64,000 nucleotides of DNA from Hawksworthiomyces lignivorus (lineage: Eukaryota > Ascomycota > Sordariomycetes > Ophiostomatales > Ophiostomataceae), in contig NTMA01000002.1 in NCBI GenBank assembly GCA_002917075.1, positions 248,001-312,000 of the forward strand, given 5' to 3'. Both the position numbers and the translations under genes were made by a program. The notes beneath the pieces were generated by a model, which saw nothing but the letters and a program-made list of their open reading frames with translations, had not been told where the DNA came from and searched no databases. Shown piece after piece: positions 23,901 through 35,412 of this stretch (its first letter is position 1; the number at the start of each line of letters is the position of its first letter).

Positions 23901-24140
23901 GTAAGAGACAAAAAATCAAAAATCCACCCGCTTTTCCCTTTTTTTGTCTAGTTTTTTGATGTCTTGTTTATTTCCATTTCGCTGACAACCAACCTCCAGG
24001 AAAACATTCTGATGGCGATCCGCGGCCAGGGCATGGCCAACGAGCCCGAAGCGGGCGCGGCAGAGGCGTCGTCCTCCAGGGCCCAGCAGCAACAGGTCAT
24101 ATATGTGCTGCACCCGAACTGTGCTTTTGAAGAATACTAG
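20913..24140 (+). CDS. MCM6: DNA replication licensing factor Mcm6
   Basis: Three exons (20913-21214, 21317-23900, 24000-24140) give 1008 aa, normal for fungal Mcm6. Known role: subunit of the Mcm2-7 replicative helicase, loaded at origins in G1. Seen: a Ser/Pro-rich N-terminal extension (1-80); an OB-fold with zinc finger (CVAC about 279, and CPNVQC about 299); LSISGTVTRTSEVRPEL; and the MCM AAA+ core. The core has Walker A GDPSTSKSQF (about 552), Walker B CCIDEFDKMD (about 614), sensor 1 (AAANP) and the arginine finger SRFDLFFV (about 685). An acidic Asp/Glu-Ala linker (about 830-890) precedes the C-terminal winged helix, which is interrupted by the second intron. The start ATG sits in a CCACCATGG context. 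Confidence 0.97.
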
Positions 24141-25438
24141 CTGGATGCGCATGACGATTCGTCTCTTTTCTGTTGGCTGTTTGTCTTTTCTCTTGGGGCA
24201 TGAACGTTGGATTGTATTATGGCTTGTCTTTTTTTGCTCGTGATATCAGAAAACCAAGAAGACGTGAATTGCAGGGGAAGGAGTCCGAGGAGTTTAGTTT
24301 TTCCATGGCAACTGAATTTTAATGGTTGGGGGGTCATTTACGTATTGTAATGTTAAAGGATGGAATGAAGAGATGGACAAGATAAAATAAATCGAAGCTC
24401 ATACAATGGAATATAAGGTGCTATTGTTAAACAAAAGTCGTCTTTTAGTTCACACGCAATAACTATCTCAAGTCAGCAAGGTCCCATCCTCGTGACAGGT
24501 TAGTAGATGCCATCGTAGAAAAGGCGCTACAGTTCGTGGGCACAGACACATATTGTAGATCTTGTCACCAGGAAATATAAAATTGTATGTTGTTTTGATT
24601 GTTTTTTCGGTGTTTCTCTGCCATGTCATCTCATTTCCTCATATGTATTCCCACCGATGATACTTAAGAAAGCCATCATTTTGCCAATCCGCCAGTGCAT
24701 GGAATGATGAAAAGACAGTACATCCAGTCTTCCAGCTCATAGCCTTTCCCGCTGTTGGTCCGTCTGGCATTTACGTACGGCCATCTTCCTCTTTCCATAC
24801 AGGTCTGAATGTCCGCCTCTTGCAAAGAGCGACAGTATACGAGACACATATACACACACACGGGTCTGTAGTACCGACCCCTAACGCCATCAATTTCGGT
24901 CCCTTGGCATGGCTCACGGCCTGCTCGTCCCAATCCAAAAAAAGGTATGTTGCTCTTTGCTCCATCCTGGTCATTTTGCAGGCGAGGCAACCCTTCTGAG
25001 GTTCCTTGCTTCACAAAGGAAGCGCCACTCTTAGAACAGAACAAGAACTGACAGCCGAAGAGTTTCAAGCAAAGAGAAACTTGAGAAAGATGAAAGCGGC
25101 GGATAAGAAAAAACAACGAGGGTGAAAATCAAAATAGACGAGGAGCTTGCTATCAAAAAGTTGTACACGGATCAGCGGCCTGGCAAAGGCAACAGGACCC
25201 GAATCCGAAATAGAATAAATGAATAAAAGAAAAAGACTCTTGAAGACGGCATACTGGCGTTCGACCCTTCGCGCGTCTCTGCTGCTTTCGCCGCCCAAGA
25301 AAAATAATAAATAAAGAATCTCGAATCAAAAAGAAACTGCATAGTAATAATAAGGTAGACGAACGTCGTATGTGTGACGAAGGCATCTTCCTCGGTCAGT
25401 TGGGCACGGTGCGGTGATCGAAGCATCAGATCTCACTT
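24141..25438. other. Intergenic region between convergent genes
   Basis: 1.3 kb of 3' flanks between MCM6 and the disordered-protein gene. Nothing else is supported. Confidence 0.45.
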
Positions 25439-28400
25439 TCAGGTCTGGACGGAAGAAGGGCTGCTCCTGGTCCAGTTCTCTGAACGGTGACGCAGTCCTG
25501 CCCCCCGTGACCGGCCGCTGGGAGGCGTATGGCTCGAATTTGATGACTGTCCATGGTCATTTCCATGCGAGCCAGAATGTGAGCTCGCCGAATCCCGGCC
25601 CTTATTGGAGCCACGGTGGGATGAGGAGGCGTGGCGTCCTCCATTGCGTCCGTACGCTGACCGACGAGGATTGCTGTGTGTCCTAGGCGCCGGTAGATTC
25701 ACGGTTTTTGCGGAGCCGGCCATCCCCGGGAAATGGATGCTGACAACATGAGATGCGCCGAACGAATCCTTCAGCAGCGCTTCGTGGTCGCCGCTGGTCG
25801 CCGTCGTTAGAATAAAACGACGGGGGAGAGGCTTTGGGGCTGCCGCAGGCGTCCAGGCGAGCTCGGGAGCCTTATTAGGGAGATGAACGGGAGGGAGCGA
25901 GCCCATCTCCTGCCTTTCAAAGCATTCCTCGGCCATCAGCCGCGTAGTGATAGTCTCCTTCGGAGCCGGCCTCGTTACAGCTACCTTTGGTGCTTGTGCA
26001 GCCGGGGGAGCAGCCTGCCGTGGCGACACCAAGCTGCCGTCGGTTGTGTTCCTGGCGTGCAAGTCGGTTCTGCCAATTCCAGCAGACGGTTTTGATGGCG
26101 AAACAACTTTTCGATCAAACAGGTGGTCAAATTTAGCTTGCCATGAACTGTCTTCCTTGGGCAGTGCCGGACTCCGTTGGGAAGCAGAAAGCTGTGCATG
26201 TTGCTGGTGAGAAGTCGCGGGTGTTTTGTCGGCGGCGGCACCAAGGCCTTTAGGAGGCAGGCGGACCACAATTTGAGGGCGGGGAAGCGATACATGGGGG
26301 TGAGCTGCGTCCCCGTCAAATGCCGGATGACCATCCATGTCGGGTGGTGGGGGAGATGGCGATCCAGGCCGCCCTTGGCGGTCTTCGCTACCCGCTGCGT
26401 TTTTGTGGTGTGCTGCTGCCGACGTCATGGCGGCGGCTTCTTCATGGCGCACATCGCGAGTTGGAAAGAACCTTGAGGGCCGAGCTTGTTGAGAATGGAT
26501 CGTAGACGCAGGGCCATTAGCACTACTGGCTGTATTTCCCGGCCGCTGCACGACGGAGCGACCGTCTTTGTTCTCGACGCGGTCGCCTTCGTCACTCAGC
26601 CTAGTAGGCATCCACGTATCTTTGATAGAAGGCCGCAGGTCTTGCAGCGACATACCCCGGGCCTCTGCGTCTCTCTGCTGCTCTGCTCGGCGAGCTTTTT
26701 GCTGGGCGAGGAGGTCGTCGTCGCTCGTTTTCACTGCAGACGTCCATGCGCTGCGGGCTGAGCCTGCCGAGCTCTCTGTTGCTCCTACTGCCTGAGCCAC
26801 AGCCTGTACTGCGGGTTTCGGAGGGCCAATAGGCGCGATCGACGGCATCGCCGCACTCTTCTGTGCTGCTGGTGGACCAATGGGACCAGGGCCAGCTTTG
26901 CCAGGCATTTGGGGGACCGACTGAGTGTATGGGTCGGAGACCCTTCCCAGGTCAGAATTAAAAGTTCCGTTGCCAAGGCTCCGGTTGTTGTTCGGCGAGC
27001 CCCAGACATTTCGGGACGACTGGTTCGAACTCCCCCAGGAAGACAGACGCTCGGACTGAGGCGGTACTGGACCTTGCCAAGACGGCTGCTGCTGCTGGGT
27101 CTTCATCTTTTCAATTGCCGCAGCGCTCTCTTCTTCTGTGGGGATATGCTGTGGTCTAGAGCCGTTTGGCGGCGGAACGCCTCGTCCGGCTTCGGGCTGG
27201 TCGGCGGGGGCGGCTTGTTTCGCGCTAGCTTCGGCAGATGGAGTCGGTGCGCCGCCGGCAACGGGTGAAACTTCTAGAGCGGTCGACTCTTCTTTTGCAG
27301 CTTCCTTCTTGGCACTCTTCCTCTCCGGTGCAGGGCCCATGGCCTCCAGCTTGAGCCGAATCCGCTCCCTCTTGGCGGCTTCTTCGCGCGCCTCTTCTTC
27401 AAGACGCCTCTTCTTGGCCAGCTCGCGGCGCTCTCTCATGATCTTCTTTTGCAACTCTAATTCATCATCGATGCTACCAGCAGACACAGGAGGAGCACCA
27501 TGCAGAGGAGGCCGCACTTCAGGGGCTGCACTGGCGTATGGAGTGGCATAGGCAGCATTGGGAGATTCGTGTGTCTGCCATGAGCGGGGGCCTGAAGGAG
27601 AGTAGTTCCTTGGCGACGCTGGACTGTCGCTCCTGCCTGCAAGAGACGGCTGCCGAGCGCTCAGAAGCTCTGGAGGAACGTGCTGGTCATTTGGCCGGCC
27701 AAGTCGCTGCAAGAAGCTACCGCTACCGCCGCTCACATTCGAAGAATTGCGCCGCCTACCATACGGACCTTCCTGAGCCGTCGACCGATGGGTTTGGAAT
27801 GCAGGGGACGGTTCCGGCTGCTGATCAAGCGGATGGGCGGGTCGTTGCAGCAATGCTGCAGGAGGCTGTCTGTATGGCATGTCGCCTCTTGCGCTACCAC
27901 GCCGATTCGCTACAGGCTCAAGGCGTCCAGACTGCGAGTTGAACAGCTCTCGGTTCGCATGAGGGTGGCTTTCCCTAAAGCCGCTGCGACTGAAATCGTC
28001 CGCTGCAATCTCCTTGAAGGGCGGAGGAGGCGTCGAGCTCTTTGGCGGCCCTCCGTAAAGATCTCTCTGCTGTTGGTGGTGGAATGGCTGCTGATGCGGC
28101 AGCCGCGAAGCAGCAGCAGCGGTGGCTACGTCCATAACGATCGGAGACGCCTTGTCCACGGGTGGCAGGGTCGCCCAAGGTGACTTAACAGGGGTTGGAG
28201 GAGCGGGAGGCTTCGCGACGAGCGTGGGCTTCTCAGGAGCACCCTTCAAGATTAGGCCTCGACCCGATGGCAAGCCAGCAGGCTTCGCAGGCTGTGGAGC
28301 CGCACCTGGTGGTGCAGGTGACTTCGGTTTGTCAATTGCATTTGGGTCTTTGGGCGGCGAAGATATCGGCACCGCGGTCATAGTATGGGCAATCGTCGGT

Positions 28401-29486
28401 GGTTGGGGTAGAATCGAGTCTTCATGAATGACAGCAGGCTGCGGTGCTGGAGAGCTGATTTCATCATGGTGGGGGATAGTCGACTTGGTGCCGTCCGTCC
28501 ATCGGATTTCCTCAGGTGCCCAGTCTTCGTCGTCATCATCAATATCTGCCCAATTCGCCTGCCCCTTAGCATCGTCCTGCTGCAGGCGCGACGCCATGTG
28601 GATGCCGTATTTCTTAAGTTCCTCATCCGTAAACTTTCTGGGTTCTGGAGCAGGCGCGGCTGCAAAGCAAGCAAGTCAGCTTTTAGATCTGAATGGAATC
28701 ATCGATCGATTCACCCAAAAAGTACACTTACGTCGGTTCTTGTTCCACACCGCATTTGGGTCCGGTGCAGCGGCGGGACGGCCATTTGCGCCAGTTCCCT
28801 TGATGAGACCTGTCTTTGCTACTAACCTTGGCCGGGCGGAGGCCGACGAGGAGGTGCTGAGCGTCGCTGATCCTAGTACCGGAGAAGCCTTGTCGCCGGG
28901 TTTTGCAGCCCCCGAGGAACCGGCCGCCTTTGCGGCGAGGAAGGTCTTATTGACGGACACGGACTTGAATGTGGTGGGCTTTCTCGTCGTGGACGACGTC
29001 CGCACGTGTTCCTTATCACCATCCTTGCTCTTTGAGGCGTCGAGCCTGGAATTTTCAGTATCAGAGCCGCCACTAATGCTAGGCTCGGCCGAATTCACCA
29101 GGTCGTCAACAATGTCGGCAATGTGCTTGTTCGCGAGTTCATCAAGAGAAGCAGGGGCGGCCGTGCCGTTTACAGAAGGGGCACCTGGGTCGACATTGTG
29201 GGAATTGTCGTTGTTCTTGGCGGCCTAACGGTCAGGGCAAAACCGGCATATGGTCAGCAAAAAAACTAGGATGGGGCAGCTAACCGAAGGGCAAGCGTTG
29301 AGTCCACGATAAAGAGATAAAGCAAACGCCACATGAATGGGGTAAGAAGAGGCAAATGCGATTCTAGAGAGAGCAGGAAAAGAAAAAGAAAAATAAAGAA
29401 AAACGAGGGAAGAAACTTACGGCCTCGGAGTCAGATATGGCGGGAGCTTCGACGGGTGTATTTTCATGGATCTCAGCAGCCATCAT
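25439..29486 (-). CDS. Large intrinsically disordered conserved fungal protein, function unknown
   Basis: Three exons on the minus strand (29486-29421, 29224-28732, 28659-25439) give about 1259 aa. I do not recognise a named family. The most conserved-looking part is the N-terminal third: VWNKNRPAPAPEPRKFTDEELKKYGIHMASRLQQDD, then an acidic tryptophan motif (NWADIDDDDEDWAPEEIRW, about residues 215-233). The rest is Pro/Ala/Ser/Gln-rich, with a charged coiled coil (LQKKIMRERRELAKKRRLEEEAREEAAKR region). Short hydrophobic islands recur late (PQIVVRLPPK; MAEECFERQEMGSLPPVHLPNKAPELAW). The tail is Arg/Gly/Ser/His rich (SHRGSNKGRDSASSHSGS), typical of RNA-associated proteins. A role in mRNA binding or translation is a guess. 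Two adjacent ATGs (29486, 29483) could start it. Introns of 196 and 72 bp both keep the frame. Confidence 0.78.
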
Positions 29487-31249
29487 ACGATGCGCCTAAC
29501 TTGCGGGTAGGTATTTGGGCGATGGTGACTGTGACAACTCTCCAGGTCACCAAACGGTAGGGATGAAAATTGAAAAATATCAGAGACGGAGCCGTTGCCG
29601 TGAACTGCCGAGCTGGACGCTTTCAACGGGGTCTTCTTCGCCGAATCTGCGGGGATATAGGGCTGCTGAAAGAAGAGCAAAAGCTGCGCCAGGTGACCTA
29701 TACAGAGCTTGCGTGAGCTGGCCGGTCGTCTTGACAAAAGGCAGGAAAACCGCGGCGTCCTGGAATCTCTATGGATTAGTGCGAGATAAAAGCAGGTGTG
29801 CTTACTTGGGTGTGGACCTGAGAGAGGCGAGCAGGCGAAACAAGAGGACGGGGTCGACCAGAAGAGCGGAAGAGCTTGATGTCGGGGCTTCTTTGTCTGA
29901 GTCGGATAAAAAGTAAGATGAATCGTCCCTAGAGATTCCTATGACCAGGAATAGATGTAGACGGTGATGCAGAGGTAAAAGAACACGCTGCAGGAGGAAA
30001 CGGAAATGCTGTCCGTGATTGAGGGTCTTACTGAGGAGAATGAACGTGAGAATTGTTCGAAAATGCGGCTGGGTTGGCTTCTTTTTTCCTTACTGGATGG
30101 ATTCTACTAGGGAAGGGGCCTTGCTGCGTGTTGCTTTCTTCGGGCTGAGTGCTGTGATTGGCTGACAGTGCGCCAGGCTTGTTTGGGTCTAGCGCGCTAC
30201 TGCAGGTCGGGGCTGGGAGGCAACTGAGAGACAGCTGCAAGACAACTGAAGGGCCGCTGCACGACCGCTGCACGACCGCTGCAAGACCGCTGCAAGACCG
30301 CTGCAAGCCCGCTAGAGAGACAACTGAAGGAAAACGAGACCACCGGGGAAGGGGCTTACTGAAGTAAAATTAATGCAAAAACGAAAAAGCAAACACGAAC
30401 AAGCGAGGTAGAGCCCTTCGCTTGTTTCAGGCACCGCGCAGCTGAACCGCTGAGGGATGGTGTCAGACGTGCTGCGGTTTTTTTGCTGGCCGCGACGACG
30501 CATATCACGCACCGGGATAGAGTGAATCTCTTTTTACCTATATTTTTGCTTCTGTATTGTCTAGGTTGCCCTATCTTGCTTCTCACGTGGATAGGACAAT
30601 TACGTGGGCACATCTCCAAGGTATTTTGCTTTAGCTTCACGTATTCCAAACGCAGTCAAACGTAAGAATTTGAATAAACAGAAATGTTTCTCATGTAGCT
30701 GTGGATATCGTATTATTCTGAGGCTCTCTAAATTGATGGATACAGACAGATCAGGTTACATGTACTGGAGCCTAGAGCCTCGTCCGCAGTTGCCAAAGTG
30801 GAGTGAACAATAGCCTGTCCCGGGAGAGTGTCAAACCAACTCGCAAATGCAATGCTCGGAGCTTCTGCAATTTGCCTTCGAGCCTACGGACAACAGTTTT
30901 AGTTTCTAGGATCAGCAACTGCCCAGCCGCTTGAAGAGGCAGTGTTGCACAGCGAACAAACAGTCAACGCTCTCGTGACGCGAGCGATGAGTCAGTCGCC
31001 GTTGGACATACGAAAGCACAAGTGGTGCCAACAGTGCTGCAGGGGTCCCTGTAGACAAAGGACAAGCACCCGATTTATATAGCGCAGAACAGTCACTATG
31101 CCAGTAGGGCATCCATATTGCAATCTCACATCTCTATTTGGCAACAAAAGATATATGTACAATCGGTCTGAGATCGGGGAAAATCCGCTACGCCTCAGCC
31201 AACCCTGGTTCCACAGACTTCGTTTTGGTTCCCATCATCGAGACGCCGC
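29487..31249. other. Intergenic region with a small tandem array
   Basis: 1.76 kb upstream of the disordered-protein gene and downstream of the ATP synthase f gene. No coding feature is supported. It contains the 11-bp tandem repeat at 30254-30313. Confidence 0.45.
30254..30313 (+). repeat. 11-bp tandem repeat (CCGCTGCAAGA), about 5.5 copies
   Basis: Five full units plus a partial one: two copies end in CACGA, two in CAAGA and one in CAAGC. A 12-nt direct repeat, GACAACTGAAGG, flanks the array on both sides (30241-30252 and 30319-30330). Confidence 0.8.
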
Positions 31250-32056
31250 TTAGTGGGCGTTGTTCTTGTGGTGGCCTGGCGAACGCAAAGAAGATTAGCA
31301 ATTAGAGAACGAACAAAGAATCTCGGGCATAGACGCCTGTGTCTGGCGCTTGTACTTACGCAGGTGGAAGTAGTACTGCTGGACGTAGCCGACAATGATC
31401 AGAGCAGCGACGACCTGGATGATGGCTGGAGACAATGTTAGCTGGTCTGCCTGTACAAAGACCCCGAGAGGCTTTTCTTTTGCGAGGGGAGAGTGAACGA
31501 GTAAACATACGCTTCGCGGTGCTGTTCTTGCCGAAGTGCTTGGCCTGGTAGCGGCCGAGGATGCCCTTGGCCTTGACCTCGGGAGCGGGACCTCGGGGAA
31601 GCTTCTCGTAGAAGCTCACGACGCGCTGCATGCGGACGGCATCGGGAGCAGCGCCGATAGCCTATTGGATGGGGGAAAAGGAAGTCAATGTCAGCATTCC
31701 GCCAGCGCTGCAAACGCAAAATCCATTCATCCCAATGAGGCTCGTAAACCATCCCAACACCATCGATCTTCCTAGAAACAGAACGCATGCAATCGGCCAA
31801 CTGCATCAAGTGGCTGGTCGCAATCAATTTCTCGGAGCTCGACGGAGGGACGGGACGCGCGATTTTGTGCCTCGTTTCCAACGCAAAGCTGCCATCCAGC
31901 AACTTTCCAACTCAATCGAACGTACCTTGGGCGAGGCAACCTAAAACATATGTTAGCAAAAGAGGATCCTCTTCAAGTCTACGAGATAGACTCGAGGAAC
32001 AGACGCACCTTGGGGGGGATGAGCGTCGAGAGCGCCCGGCGAGTGATGTAGCTCAT
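31250..32056 (-). CDS. ATP17: Mitochondrial F1Fo-ATP synthase subunit f (Atp17)
   Basis: Five coding exons on the minus strand (32056-32009, 31940-31926, 31661-31511, 31425-31360, 31275-31250) give 101 aa, the usual fungal length. Known role: Fo-sector subunit f in the mitochondrial inner membrane, needed for assembly and dimer stability. Seen: MSYITRRALSTLIPPK, a basic amphipathic presequence. Then a 15-nt exon encodes VASPK, followed by AIGAAPDAVRMQRVVSFYEKLPRGPAPEVK, the strongly conserved core. One transmembrane helix (IIQVVAALIIVGYV) precedes the invariant tail QQYYFHLRHHKNNAH, which is split by the last intron. Every junction is confirmed by this family sequence. It is divergent from the complex I 21 kDa subunit gene, 544 bp away. 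Confidence 0.94.
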
Positions 32057-32600
32057 TTTGAAGGTTTCGTAAGGACCCGGCGGATCAAAAGGGAATGGGA
32101 GGGAGAGGCGGCAAAGAGAAGTTCTGGGTCCTTCTCGCTTTCCGAAGACGAATGCAATTGCGGTCCGTAACGATTTGCGGCTGCAATTGATGGTATAGAG
32201 ACAAGAGACAACGCTGGTAGATGGAAGGGGGCCTTTCTGAAAAGGTTTCGCGATGGAGAGAATATTCCGAAAGCTTTCCCTCGGATTAGCGGTTGTTCCC
32301 GGCAACCAATCACATAGGGCATACACTAACAATTTTTTCCTGGCCTGAGAGGGGGTGGGAGACAGCCAGGAAAGAGTACCCGCAAAAATAGAGCAAGTCG
32401 GATCATCATTTTTGCTTACCACATTTTACCTGGGCTGCTATTCGTGGCCGGCTATCTCGAAGGGATACTTGCAAAACACGACACTCTGGGAGAGCAGGAC
32501 ACCACGACCACTTCGCAACTCGTCCTCTTTTCCCTTCCGTCTCCGGACCCAGCCAATTCCCATCTCACGAGTCAATTGTGCTTCTACCTCGCTGCATCCA
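32057..32600. promoter_or_regulatory. Shared divergent promoter, ATP17 / NDUFS4
   Basis: 544 bp separate the start codons of two nuclear OXPHOS genes. A CCAAT box (CCAATCA at 32306-32312) lies near the centre, a likely site for the CCAAT-binding (HAP/CBC) complex that controls respiratory genes in fungi. Its role here is inferred. Confidence 0.5.
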
Positions 32601-33431
32601 ATGGCGTCGATCCGCCCTGTCGCCTCGGCCGTGGCTGCTCAGCTGCTGAGAAGTGCCGCAGTCGCTCCCGCCGCTCGGCGGCAGATGGTCGCTGCGGCCG
32701 CTGCCCCGGCCATGCGGAGGTTCAAGAGCTCTCTGACGCCTGCGCCAGAGGCTGCACCGTCGACTCCCGCTGCGCCGCGTGCTCCGAGCAACGCACCCGA
32801 CTACGGTGCCATCACCGACAAGGCGACGTCGTATGTCCTTCCTATGCCTGGAACCCGCTGGTTCCCTTTTCCCTCCGAAGCTCTCCATAATGTGGAAACT
32901 AACCCAGTCCCTTCTCCCATTATAGGAACTATACTCCAGTCCCGAAGCATGTTCTGGACGGCAGCGAAGACAACGATGCGCTCCCAGCTGCGGTTCTTTC
33001 CGGCGCACCGATGGAGCTTGAGGCTCGGACAGTCAGGTAAGTCATTTTTTTTGGTCTCGATGCAGGCCGGAAGCGGCTCGCCAGTGAATAAGGAAACAAA
33101 GTCTGACCAATTGCCAAATAGAATCTACAAGCCCACGAAGCCGGCAACGCAGTCGGGCACCTGGACCGGCAGCCGCTGGCGGATGGACTGGGACATCCTG
33201 AGCAAGGGCCACCGGTGGGAGAACCCGCTGATGGGCTGGCAGTCTTCGGGCGACTTCATGCAGGGCACGCACATCCACTTCAAGACCAAGGAGGACGCCA
33301 TCGCCTTTGCCGAGAAGCAGGGCTACGAGTACTACGTGCAGGAGCCCAATGTGCGCAAGTTCACCCCCAAGGCGTATGCCAACAACTTCTTGTACTCCCC
33401 CAAGAAGCTCAAGATGATCCGGACAAAATAG
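32601..33431 (+). CDS. nuo-21: Mitochondrial complex I accessory subunit, NDUFS4 / 21 kDa type
   Basis: Three exons (32601-32830, 32926-33036, 33122-33431) give 216 aa. Known role: accessory subunit of the peripheral arm of NADH:ubiquinone oxidoreductase, near the NADH-oxidising module. Seen: an N-terminal presequence rich in Ala and Arg without acidic residues ([14 protein letters not shown] to about residue 45); then [26 protein letters not shown]; then the diagnostic NDUFS4 block [24 protein letters not shown]. It continues with [37 protein letters not shown] and ends with [14 protein letters not shown], all family hallmarks. Both introns are confirmed by these blocks. Confidence 0.95.
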   Translation: MASIRPVASAVAAQLLRSAAVAPAARRQMVAAAAAPAMRRFKSSLTPAPEAAPSTPAAPRAPSNAPDYGAITDKATSYVLPMPGTRWFPFPSEALHNVETNPVPSPIIGTILQSRSMFWTAAKTTMRSQLRFFPAHRWSLRLGQSGKSFFLVSMQAGSGSPVNKETKSDQLPNRIYKPTKPATQSGTWTGSRWRMDWDILSKGHRWENPLMGWQSSGDFMQGTHIHFKTKEDAIAFAEKQGYEYYVQEPNVRKFTPKAYANNFLYSPKKLKMIRTK

Positions 33432-34090
33432 AGGAGAGCAGAGAAAAATTCAATATAGAAATTCATGTCCATTCCAAGCCTGCGAGAGGCGGAAGAGGGA
33501 CTGTATCTTAGTTTTCAGTACTTGCGCTTGGGAATCGCCTGAATTGGCACATCGCATTCTGTTGTATATAAAGGAAGTCATTGAAATTGAAGAGTTTGCG
33601 GTACGTATTTTTAAATGATTGCGTTTGTTTCTTTAGTACTTCTCTCTCGGTAAGGTCTCCATGTCGTTATTTTGGCGCACATCTCCCTACGAGGGTAATT
33701 TCAGTGTTATGAGAATGGAAAATCTTGTCAAGACAGCAACCATAATGTGTGCATTGTCATGGCGACTTGCGTCGACCGAAAACCTAAAAAGCATCCAAAC
33801 CCTCGCTCATGTCTTAACAAGTACAATATACCCAAACAATACAATCCCTTGGTATCCCTTCAGCCTAGATGGTCTGCCGTGTCAACGCCTGCTGAAGAAA
33901 AAAACAAAAGTATTCAACACATGTAATGCTCGCCCGCTGACCCAAATATCAAAGACCAAACAAAATCTGACATCGCTTGCACTGACGTGCCCCAACTCCA
34001 AAATCCCAAGAGCCAGCACAATCACTATGTAATAAGATATATAGACAAACAGTGGCAAGAGTGAGGTAATGCGAAAACCTCACTCAGCCA
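33432..34090. other. Intergenic region between convergent genes
   Basis: 659 bp of 3' flanks between the complex I subunit and GID8. An open frame of 123 codons (33661-34032) has no codon bias or motif; nothing is supported. Confidence 0.45.
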
Positions 34091-35412
34091 TTATGTGGTG
34101 ATCATCGGCTCATGGCCGTTTTCGTGCAGCCGACTCTCAATACCCTCGGCGTTGGTGCCTTGAAGGCCCAAGCTGATTGTATCTGGCAAGTCTTTCTTGT
34201 TGTCTCTCGCCACATTCTCTGCCCAAGCACGCATTTTGAACAGATGGCGGATGGCTGCTTCACGCCGCTTGCTGTGCTGGAAGAGGATGGCTTTGTTCAC
34301 CTTATCCGCAACTTCCCGGCGCAGGTCCGGCGAGAGCAGCTTCTCGAGATCATTTGGCAGCTTGTCCGGCGTGAAAAAAAGCAGGGACATGGTTTCCTCC
34401 AGATCCCGAAGAAATTCTTGCTTCATTGGAGCACGGGGTCCCAGATGCTCCGTTGCAAACTTCAGAGCAGGCTCGATCTCGCCGCCCCGGCTTTCCCGGA
34501 TAAGCTCAACCAGTTGCAGTCGCAAGAGTGCGAAGTGCAGGTTTGGATCTTTGTCCAGAATCTAGACAGTAAGGCGAATATTGTCAGTCAAGGGCATTCA
34601 ATAATCTTCCAAGCGTGTCTGCGCAACAACATGTACGATATCAAGGCAATAAGAAATAGGTCGCTCATAATTTTCAGTGTGGTTTTTGTCTCATCAAGGG
34701 CACATAGGCCATATGCGTGGTGCATGAAACGTGTTATAATCATAGCGAAAAGGGGAGGAAAGGATATGGGGCTAGGAAACAAAAGAGGAAAGCACAAAGC
34801 TACTAACCTCGGGGTCCAGATAATTGAGAGATGTGATAGCATCCTCAATATTGCCGCGATGTATCGAATTCTGAATTTGCTGCCTTGTGAGAATAGACTT
34901 GTCATCTTGCTGCGGCTTCAGATTTGCCTCCTTTGAGAAGTTGGCTGCGGCCTTTGGATATCCCTCCATCGTCAGATAGTCGAGAATCAGGGCATTGATA
35001 TCACTTTTGATCCCAAGTCAGCGAAATCCAGCCTACAAAGCATCTAGCAAGGCCGAAATAAATGAGTGGGAGGAGGAAAAAGATTCCAACAAAGGCAACG
35101 ATCAGACCGCTTGGACAAAGTACATATTGTATCCGCATGATTTTCTCAGAGAGATTCCCATTGATATTGCTTATCATCACAGTGCCGGGGAAGTTGTTTA
35201 GGAAGGACAAGAACGTCCGGGGAAGAGCACAAACACGATTACTAACCTCTTAGGCGCCTTCACTTGGCTCACACGGGAGTCGAAGGACAGCTTCGCCGGA
35301 GTGGCAGTGGATGAGGAGGACGCCTTTAACAAGATAGCAGCAGTTAGCAAGTCTGACATCACGCGATCAAGATAGCAGGCCAAAAACTGGTGGCGGCGCT
35401 TCAACTCACCAT
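34091..35412 (-). CDS. GID8: GID/CTLH ubiquitin ligase complex subunit Gid8
   Basis: Four coding exons on the minus strand (35412-35410, 35323-35247, 35003-34808, 34561-34091) give 248 aa. Known role: scaffold subunit of the GID E3 ligase that degrades gluconeogenic enzymes such as fructose-1,6-bisphosphatase when glucose returns. Seen: LisH motif (SDINALILDYLTMEGYPKAA, about residues 27-47); CTLH domain (TRQQIQNSIHRGNIEDAI onward, about 65-120); and CRA region (LRLQLVELIRESRGGEIEPALKFATEHL, about 105-135, and on to the end). Length fits the family. The first coding exon appears to be only the ATG, followed at once by GTGAGT; splicing gives MASSSSTATPAK. An in-frame ATG inside that intron (MSDLLTAAILLK before ASSSS) is the alternative, but its sequence looks like a branch site and acceptor. 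Confidence 0.9.
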
